Source: an uncultured Clostridia bacterium | GTDB lineage: Bacteria > Bacillota > Clostridia > Christensenellales > Borkfalkiaceae | Direction: 5' to 3' | NCBI GenBank assembly: GCA_949878885.1 | Contig: CATLBN010000007.1 | Coordinates: forward strand, 1 to 64,000 | Length of the DNA: 64,000 bases | Part shown: one piece after another, positions 58,461-64,000 of the stretch | Position numbering within the stretch: position 1 is the stretch's first letter | Layout: every line of letters begins with the position of its first letter | Notes under the pieces: model-generated | What the model was told of the DNA's origin: nothing | Databases searched by the model: none | What the model saw: only the letters and a program-made list of their open reading frames with translations | Program-made: the position numbers and the translations under genes

Positions 58461-60554
58461 TTATGATAATTTTTCAAGAAGCTTTAAATCTATTCCCTTA
58501 TCGCCGATTTTTATAATTTCTACCTTTACCGTATCGCCTATATTAACAACGTCTTCAACCTTTTCAACACGCTTGTCCGAAAGCTTGGAAATGTGAATCA
58601 TTCCATCTTTACCGGGAGCAAATTCCACAAATGCGCCGAAGTTGAGAATGCGGACTACCGTTCCCACAAACATATCGCCTACTTCGGGGTCGTGCGCAAT
58701 GCTCAAAATAATGGATTTTGCTTTTTCGGCATTTTCGATAGGTCCGTTGCAGGCAATGTAACCTCTGCCGCTGTCGTCTTCGTTAAACTCTATCTCGGTA
58801 CCGGTTTCTTCCATAATCTTTTTGATTACGCAGCCCTGTTTGCCGATAACGTCGCCGATTTTTTCGGGGTCGATTTCAAAGCTGACAATTTTGGGCGCAT
58901 ACTTTGAAAGCTGAGGAGCAACTTCGGGGGTAACTTCAAGCATTTTAGAAAGAATAAACTGCCTGCCTTCGTTAGCCTGATTAATTGCGGTGTGCATAAT
59001 TTCTTCGGATATGCCTTTAATTTTAATATCCATTTGAATTGCGGTTATTCCCTTTTGAGTACCTGCAACCTTAAAGTCCATATCGCCGAGGAAGTCTTCC
59101 AAACCCTGAATATCGGTAAGAACTTTGAATTCGCCCGTTTCCTGATTTTTTATAAGACCCATTGCAACGCCTGCCACAGGCGCTTTTATAGGTACGCCCG
59201 CATCCATTAAAGCCATTGTGGAACCGCAAACGGAAGCCATTGAAGACGAACCGTTTGACGAAAGTATATCGTTTACAACCCTGATTGCATAAGGGAAGCT
59301 TTCTTCGTCGGGAATTACGGGAATAAGCGCGCGTTCAGCAAGCGCACCGTGTCCGATTTCGCGTCTGCCGGGGGAACGCAAAGCTTTTGCTTCGCCCGTG
59401 CAATAGCCGGGGAAGTTATACTGATGCATATATCTTTTAGCAGTTTCTTCGTCTAAGCCTTCAAGACGCTGAGCCTCTCCGAGCATACCCAAGGTACAGG
59501 TTGTTAAAGTTTGCGTTTGTCCTCTTGTAAACACCGCCGAACCGTGAACGCGGGGAAGAACGCCTTTTTCGCACCAAATGGGACGTACGTCTTTTAAACC
59601 TCTGCCGTCGGGGCGGATACCTTTATCAAATATTTTTGCGCGTACTTTCTCTTTGGTAAGATAGTAAACGCTGTCTTTAATTTCACGCGTGTTGTCGGGA
59701 TAGATTTCGGCAAAGTGCTCCAAAATATCTTTTTCCGCTTCGTTTTGTCTTTTTTCTCTTTCCTGCCTGTCAAACGTATCTATAGCCCAATCTATTTTTT
59801 TAGATGCGTATTCGCGTACCGTTTTATCAAGTTCTTCGGGAACGTGGTAAAGTTCCATTTCAAGCTTGGGCTTGCCTACTGCGGGAACTATTTTTTCTTC
59901 TATAAACGCGCAAATCTTTTTAATTTCTTCATGACCGTACATTATTGCGCCGACCATCTGCTCGTTGGTAACTTCGTTTGCTCCTGCTTCAATCATTAAA
60001 ATAGCATCTTTCGTGCCTGCAAGATTTAAATGTATGTCGCTCTTTTCACGCTGTGCAAGGTCGGGATTGATAACGTATTTTCCGTCTACCATTCCTACGA
60101 CTACAGACCCTGTGGGACCTGCCCAAGGTATATCTGATATTGCGATTGCAACCGAAGACCCTATCATTGCAAGAGGTTCGGGGGAAATGTCGGGTTCAAC
60201 CGAAATTGCCTGAGCCGTTACAACAACGTCGTTAAAAAGTCCTTTGGGGAAAAGCGGACGAAGCGGACGGTCTATAAGCCTTGCGGTTAAAATAGCCTTG
60301 TCGCTTGCTCTGCCTTCGCGTTTTTTAAATCCGCCAGGTATTTTGCCTACGGAATACATTTTTTCGTCATAGTCTACCTGCAGAGGGAAAAAGTCCATTC
60401 CGTCGCGAGGGCTTGCAGACATACATACGTGTACCATAACGGCAGTTTCGCCGCAGCGAACTATGCACGAGCCGTTGGTTTGTTCGGCGTATTTGCCCGT
60501 TTCTATAACGACCTCTCTACCGCCTACATTAAGTGAAAATTTTTTGTAATTCAT
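58461..60554 (-). CDS. pnp: Polynucleotide phosphorylase
   Basis: 697 residues with two RNase PH domains (RPLRPLFPKG; later RPDGRGLKDVRPI, SDIPWAG-type segments and GSSSMASVCGS). A KH domain (IGDVIGKQGCVIKKI) and an S1 domain (GTVVRILNFGAFVEFAPGKDGMIHISKL) end it. It degrades RNA from the 3' end using phosphate and is part of RNA turnover. It follows rpsO, the usual order. Confidence 0.98.
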   Translation of the reverse strand: MNYKKFSLNVGGREVVIETGKYAEQTNGSCIVRCGETAVMVHVCMSASPRDGMDFFPLQVDYDEKMYSVGKIPGGFKKREGRASDKAILTARLIDRPLRPLFPKGLFNDVVVTAQAISVEPDISPEPLAMIGSSVAIAISDIPWAGPTGSVVVGMVDGKYVINPDLAQREKSDIHLNLAGTKDAILMIEAGANEVTNEQMVGAIMYGHEEIKKICAFIEEKIVPAVGKPKLEMELYHVPEELDKTVREYASKKIDWAIDTFDRQEREKRQNEAEKDILEHFAEIYPDNTREIKDSVYYLTKEKVRAKIFDKGIRPDGRGLKDVRPIWCEKGVLPRVHGSAVFTRGQTQTLTTCTLGMLGEAQRLEGLDEETAKRYMHQYNFPGYCTGEAKALRSPGRREIGHGALAERALIPVIPDEESFPYAIRVVNDILSSNGSSSMASVCGSTMALMDAGVPIKAPVAGVAMGLIKNQETGEFKVLTDIQGLEDFLGDMDFKVAGTQKGITAIQMDIKIKGISEEIMHTAINQANEGRQFILSKMLEVTPEVAPQLSKYAPKIVSFEIDPEKIGDVIGKQGCVIKKIMEETGTEIEFNEDDSGRGYIACNGPIENAEKAKSIILSIAHDPEVGDMFVGTVVRILNFGAFVEFAPGKDGMIHISKLSDKRVEKVEDVVNIGDTVKVEIIKIGDKGIDLKLLEKLS

Positions 60555-60617
60555 TCCTTGTCTCCTTTTCTGTTCTTGTGTTTACAGCACCCGCTGCAAA
60601 CTTTTTTAAAGAAAAAA

Positions 60618-60641
60618 GAGCGAGAAAAAACAGCCCCGCTC
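60618..60641 (-). terminator. Weak terminator between rpsO and pnp
   Basis: GAGCG and CGCTC pair, with TTTTTT after it on the minus strand. It is probably a partial stop, leaving some read-through into pnp. Confidence 0.5.
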
Positions 60642-60654
60642 CGTCTTCTTAAAA

Positions 60655-60909
60655 TTACTTTCTTAAATTCAACGCCGCAACAATAGCACGATACCTTTCA
60701 ATGTCTTTGGATTTGAGATAATCCAACAGACCGCGACGGCGACCTACCATTTTTAAAAGACCGCGACGAGAATGATTATCGTGGATATGCTCTTTAAGAT
60801 GCTCGTTAAGATGATTGATTCTTTCGGTTAAAAGAGCAATCTGAACTTCGGGCGAACCTGTATCGCCTTCCTTAGTTGCATATTTTGCGATAATTTCCTG
60901 CTTTTCCAT
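60655..60909 (-). CDS. rpsO: 30S ribosomal protein S15
   Basis: 84 residues, nearly the family length of 88-89. It has the conserved [48 protein letters not shown] and C-terminal [13 protein letters not shown]. It binds 16S rRNA early in 30S assembly. About 155 bases of AT-rich leader upstream could hold the usual S15 autoregulatory structure, but I could not confirm one. Confidence 0.98.
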   Translation of the reverse strand: MEKQEIIAKYATKEGDTGSPEVQIALLTERINHLNEHLKEHIHDNHSRRGLLKMVGRRRGLLDYLKSKDIERYRAIVAALNLRK

Positions 60910-61065
60910 TTAATTTATCCTCCTATGGAATATTTGCGGACAACAAAGTCGGGCGTTGAGTATTCGCGTCGCTTTGTAGCCGTAACAAAAACTATTTTAA
61001 CACATTGCTTTGCAAAAAGCAAACGTTTTAGCAATTTATTTTTTATACGTAGACTAAAATAAATT

Positions 61066-62424
61066 TTATTTAAACAGTTTAATCCGTTCTTCAATAATTT
61101 TATCGGTCTTGGCAATGTAAGTAGGAATATCTTTGGGCGCGGCGTAACGTTCTATTCTGTCTTCTTTGCCGAAGTATCTTTTAGATATTGCGTTGGCGCC
61201 TACGGCAACGTTTGACGAAATTTCCTCCATTGTGTCAACGTTGTACAAACACGCCTTGCCAGTTTTACACCATCCTACGTTTTCCAATCCGCCTGCCTGA
61301 TATTTTTGTCTGTAAAGATAATACGGTTCGTAACCGGCTTGAGTTAAAAGACTGCGCGAAAGATTAATCATTTCCGATATTCCCAAAACGTTAAGCCTTT
61401 CAACTTCTTCTTTAAGTTTTGCGCCGCTTTTTAAAGACAGCGTATGAACTGTTATATTTTCGGCTCCAAGCGATATTGCCGTTTTTAACGAGCATTCAAA
61501 ATCTTGCGGAGTTTCGTCGGCGAGTCCGGCTATTAAATCAATATTTATATCAAAACCGTATTTACGAGTTAAAGCATAGGCTTCAAGCGTTTGTTTTGCC
61601 GTATGCTTTCTGCCAATGGCTTCAAGCGTTTTATCGTTAAAAGACTGCGGATTAACACAAATGCGCGTTACGCCGTTTTCTTTTGCAAATTTCAGCTTGT
61701 CTTCCGTAAAAACGTCTGGGCGACCTGCTTCTACCGTATATTCGCATTTAACATCGCAAATATCGTTAATTGCAGCATATATGGGGGCTAATTGATTGTT
61801 TTCAAGTGCAAACGGTGTTCCTCCGCCTATATATATGCTTTTAAGATTTGCCAATATTGGTCTTACGGAATACAGCTCGCGCACAACCGATTTTACGTAA
61901 TCTTCGATATATATGCGGGTCTTTTGAACAGGCGCCGTTATAAAAGAACAATAATCGCACTTTGTAGGGCAAAACGGAATACTTACGTATAAATCGGTTC
62001 CACCAACCGAATAAACGCTTTTTTGAGTATTCAAAATGCGTTCAATCAATGATATATTGGGGTCTATTACGCAAAGACTCTTAAATAATTCTTTAAAATC
62101 TCTATTTGCGAATTTTTCGGCGTACGCTATTTTAGTCGGACGTATGCCCGTTAACGCACCCCAAGGCAATTCTCCCTTAATAGGCGCAAGCACTTTATAA
62201 AACGCAAGTTTGCAAGACCTTTTGGCAAGCCGTTTAAATGTTATTTCGTCTTCTGCTTTAAAATCTTCTTCAAAGTCATAAAATTTTCCTTGATATTCTA
62301 TTGAATTGAAAAATTTTCCGCAGGCGCTTGAAAAGTAATGTAAAAAGTCTTCGTTTTCACAGTTGAACGCGCGCAATACGTCCATTATTTCAGTTCTCAG
62401 AACTTCTGAATTTGTGTTTAACAT
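61066..62424 (-). CDS. hemZ: Oxygen-independent coproporphyrinogen III oxidase, HemZ
   Basis: 452 residues. The radical-SAM motif is CPTKCDYC (about residues 152-159), followed by YIGGGTPFAL and the substrate region. The C-terminal HemN domain contains YLYRQKYQAGGLENVGW. The N-terminal 130 residues are specific to HemZ. It forms protoporphyrinogen without oxygen. It overlaps the metallo-hydrolase gene by seven bases. Confidence 0.93.
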   Translation of the reverse strand: MLNTNSEVLRTEIMDVLRAFNCENEDFLHYFSSACGKFFNSIEYQGKFYDFEEDFKAEDEITFKRLAKRSCKLAFYKVLAPIKGELPWGALTGIRPTKIAYAEKFANRDFKELFKSLCVIDPNISLIERILNTQKSVYSVGGTDLYVSIPFCPTKCDYCSFITAPVQKTRIYIEDYVKSVVRELYSVRPILANLKSIYIGGGTPFALENNQLAPIYAAINDICDVKCEYTVEAGRPDVFTEDKLKFAKENGVTRICVNPQSFNDKTLEAIGRKHTAKQTLEAYALTRKYGFDINIDLIAGLADETPQDFECSLKTAISLGAENITVHTLSLKSGAKLKEEVERLNVLGISEMINLSRSLLTQAGYEPYYLYRQKYQAGGLENVGWCKTGKACLYNVDTMEEISSNVAVGANAISKRYFGKEDRIERYAAPKDIPTYIAKTDKIIEERIKLFK

Positions 62425-63017
62425 TTTAAATATGCGTTATTCTTACGCTCTCCGTTCAACGTTGTATCTTCGTAATGACCGCAGTAAATTTTATAATTAC
62501 CTTTAATTTCAGCTAATTTTTTTAAACTCGATTTTAAACTTTCAAAACTGCCCGTAGGCAAGTCGGTTCTTCCTACGGTTGCTAAAAACAGCGTGTCGCC
62601 CGTAAAAATACAATCTTCGGTCATATAGCAAACACTGCCTGCAGTATGCCCCGGCGTGGCTATCACTTTAAAATTTATACCGCCCAATTCAATTTTATCG
62701 CCGTCGGAAAGTTCGCGGAAAATTTTAAAATCGGGTATTTCGCCGAAAAGCGCAATATTTGCATTGCTGAATATAAAATCGCTTTCTCCTCTGCCGCAGA
62801 ATACGGGCACTCCGTCGTCTGCAAAAGCTTTACAGCCCAAAACGTGGTCGTAATGCCCGTGAGTCAACAGCACCGCAACTGGCTGCAATTTTAAGCTTTT
62901 GCATTTTTTGTAAACTTCCGCGCCGGCACAATCTACAACAACCGCACGGCGTCCGTCTGACGTTAATATATAGCTGTTGCAGCCGAACGAAACAGGTAAA
63001 ATTTTGTAAACTTTCAT
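62418..63017 (-). CDS. MBL-fold metallo-hydrolase (glyoxalase II-like)
   Basis: 199 residues from the ATG at 63017. The metal-binding motif LLTHGHYDHVLG, then ATPGHTAGSVCY and GDTLF supply the zinc ligands, and YCGHYEDT near the end the last histidine. The frame is open eight codons further upstream, but that overlaps the end of the rel gene. Family members hydrolyse thioesters such as S-lactoylglutathione or are unassigned hydrolases. Confidence 0.87.
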   Translation of the reverse strand: MKVYKILPVSFGCNSYILTSDGRRAVVVDCAGAEVYKKCKSLKLQPVAVLLTHGHYDHVLGCKAFADDGVPVFCGRGESDFIFSNANIALFGEIPDFKIFRELSDGDKIELGGINFKVIATPGHTAGSVCYMTEDCIFTGDTLFLATVGRTDLPTGSFESLKSSLKKLAEIKGNYKIYCGHYEDTTLNGERKNNAYLKC

Positions 63018-63018
63018 T

Positions 63019-64000
63019 TTAGTTAGTTGTTCTGTACACATCGAAAATTCGTTTGTTACGCTTTAATCTGTTTATCAGCAAATCGATATCCGAACGCTTA
63101 TTCAATTTTACACGCAACTCTATTTCCGCCGTTTTTTCTTTTGTTATTCTTGCGTTTATCTGAGTTATTGAAAGATGCATAAACGAAACTTCCGATATTA
63201 CGTCAGCCGTAAGTCCCTCGTAATTATCCGCCACCACCTTTAAACCTGCCAAAAATTCAACGTCGATTTCGCCCGTCCAGCTTGCAGGCTGCAAACGGTT
63301 TTTATCGGTTGAAACAAGATTGGGACAGTCCGAACGGTGAACTATAACACCCCTGCCGCGCGAAACAAAGCCTACTATTTCATCGCCCGGAACGGGATTG
63401 CAGCAATGAGCAAACCTTACCAAAAGTCCGCTCATACCTTTAATAGAAACACTGCCCGCAGGCGTGTTTTTAAGTTTAGTGGATTCTATAACTTCTACAG
63501 GCTTGGGAATTTCTTTTTTATAATAATCTATAAGCTTAAAAATTACCTGATTAACGCCCACGGCGCCGTAACCGACCGAAGCCATCATTTCGTTTACCGA
63601 ACTGAATACAAGCTTATTAGACAGCTTTTTAAAAGAACTTTCAGTTAGCAAATCATTAAGGTTATACCCCTTGCGCTTTGCTTCGGCTTCAAGCATAGCT
63701 TTGCCCGTTTTAACGTTTTCTTCTTTCATTTCGCGCTTAAAAAACTGTCTTATTTTAGCGCGTGCAGAGCCGGATTTTACAAATTTAAGCCAATCCCAAG
63801 AAGGACCTCTGCTTGACGACTGCGTTAAAATTTCCACAACGTCGCCCGTTTTAAGCGCAGAATTCAACGCTACGATTTTTCCGTTTACTTTTGCGCCGAT
63901 ACATTTATTTCCCACCTCGGAATGTATTGCATAAGCAAAGTCTACGGGAGTTGCGTCAAGAGGCAAAGAAATTACTTTTCCGTGAGGAGTAAACACCAAC
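63019..64000 (-). CDS. rel: RelA/SpoT (p)ppGpp enzyme, C-terminal part
   Basis: The gene runs off the right edge. The visible 327 residues are the regulatory half: TGS domain (VFTPHGKVISLPLDATPVDFAYAIHSEVG), helical domain, the conserved-cysteine/RIS domain (HCCNPVPGDEIVGFVSRGRGVIVHRSDCPN), and the ACT domain to the end (ITQINARITKEKTAEIELRVKLNK). The catalytic hydrolase and synthetase domains lie beyond the window. It controls the stringent response. Confidence 0.95.
   Translation of the reverse strand, partial: LVFTPHGKVISLPLDATPVDFAYAIHSEVGNKCIGAKVNGKIVALNSALKTGDVVEILTQSSSRGPSWDWLKFVKSGSARAKIRQFFKREMKEENVKTGKAMLEAEAKRKGYNLNDLLTESSFKKLSNKLVFSSVNEMMASVGYGAVGVNQVIFKLIDYYKKEIPKPVEVIESTKLKNTPAGSVSIKGMSGLLVRFAHCCNPVPGDEIVGFVSRGRGVIVHRSDCPNLVSTDKNRLQPASWTGEIDVEFLAGLKVVADNYEGLTADVISEVSFMHLSITQINARITKEKTAEIELRVKLNKRSDIDLLINRLKRNKRIFDVYRTTN

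Noticed and set aside
60915-61115. Reverse open frame between hemZ and rpsO
   Set aside because: Basic, low-complexity translation with no ribosome binding site, overlapping the hemZ end; more likely the rpsO leader.

Overview
The window looks like the chromosome of an anaerobic, low-GC Firmicute, probably a Clostridia member. The evidence is a spo0A gene, an electron-bifurcating NfnAB pair, a bifunctional AdhE, an oxygen-independent HemZ, strong Shine-Dalgarno sites and sigma-A promoters. Surface proteins rich in InlB-type and BspA-type repeats fit a gut or other host-associated lineage; that last point is inference, and I cannot name the species. I saw no rRNA, CRISPR array, insertion sequence or toxin-antitoxin pair.

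Layout. Positions 1-7500 are chromosomal: the tail of an unknown gene, an unknown protein, nfnB-nfnA, a small protein, a kinase-like phosphotransferase, adhE with a possible Rex operator, and a GNAT acetyltransferase. Positions 7537-28539 are an integrated mobile element of about 21 kb, inserted at the 3' end of a tRNA-Leu gene and bounded by a 27-bp direct repeat. From 28.5 kb to the end the chromosome resumes: tRNA-Leu(AAG), coaE-polA, tRNA-Leu(CAA), spo0A, an ABC-F protein, a heterodimeric ABC exporter, an rRNA methyltransferase, an M29 aminopeptidase, an ABC-2 transporter, RNase P RNA, pyruvate kinase, two flavoproteins, a ferritin-like protein, uvrBA, two large repeat-containing surface proteins, pnp-rpsO, hemZ, a metallo-hydrolase and the 3' part of a RelA/SpoT gene.

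The mobile element is the most unusual part. It has a tyrosine integrase and Xre repressor at its right end. A tightly coupled eight-gene operon (25.6 to 19.25 kb) encodes only membrane or exported proteins, including two very large surface proteins and several tiny coat-like membrane proteins. A second module (17.6 to 8.7 kb) includes a Zot/pI-like assembly ATPase, a coiled-coil protein, a DnaB helicase and a replication initiator. There is no relaxase, terminase, portal, capsid or tail gene. The gene set suggests an integrated filamentous-phage-like (inovirus-like) element, unusually large and with theta-type rather than HUH-type replication genes. It also carries two likely small RNAs on the strand opposite to its operons, six copies of an 18-20 bp palindrome, three Xre regulators with repeated operator-like sites, clusters of stem-loops that could be origin or packaging signals, and a terminator placed so that it replaces the one displaced from the tRNA gene.

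Two genes (a DUF3850-like gene at 14.1-14.5 kb and a surface protein at 53.4-56.2 kb) are broken by single-base changes in homopolymers. These could be real, phase-variable, or sequencing errors.
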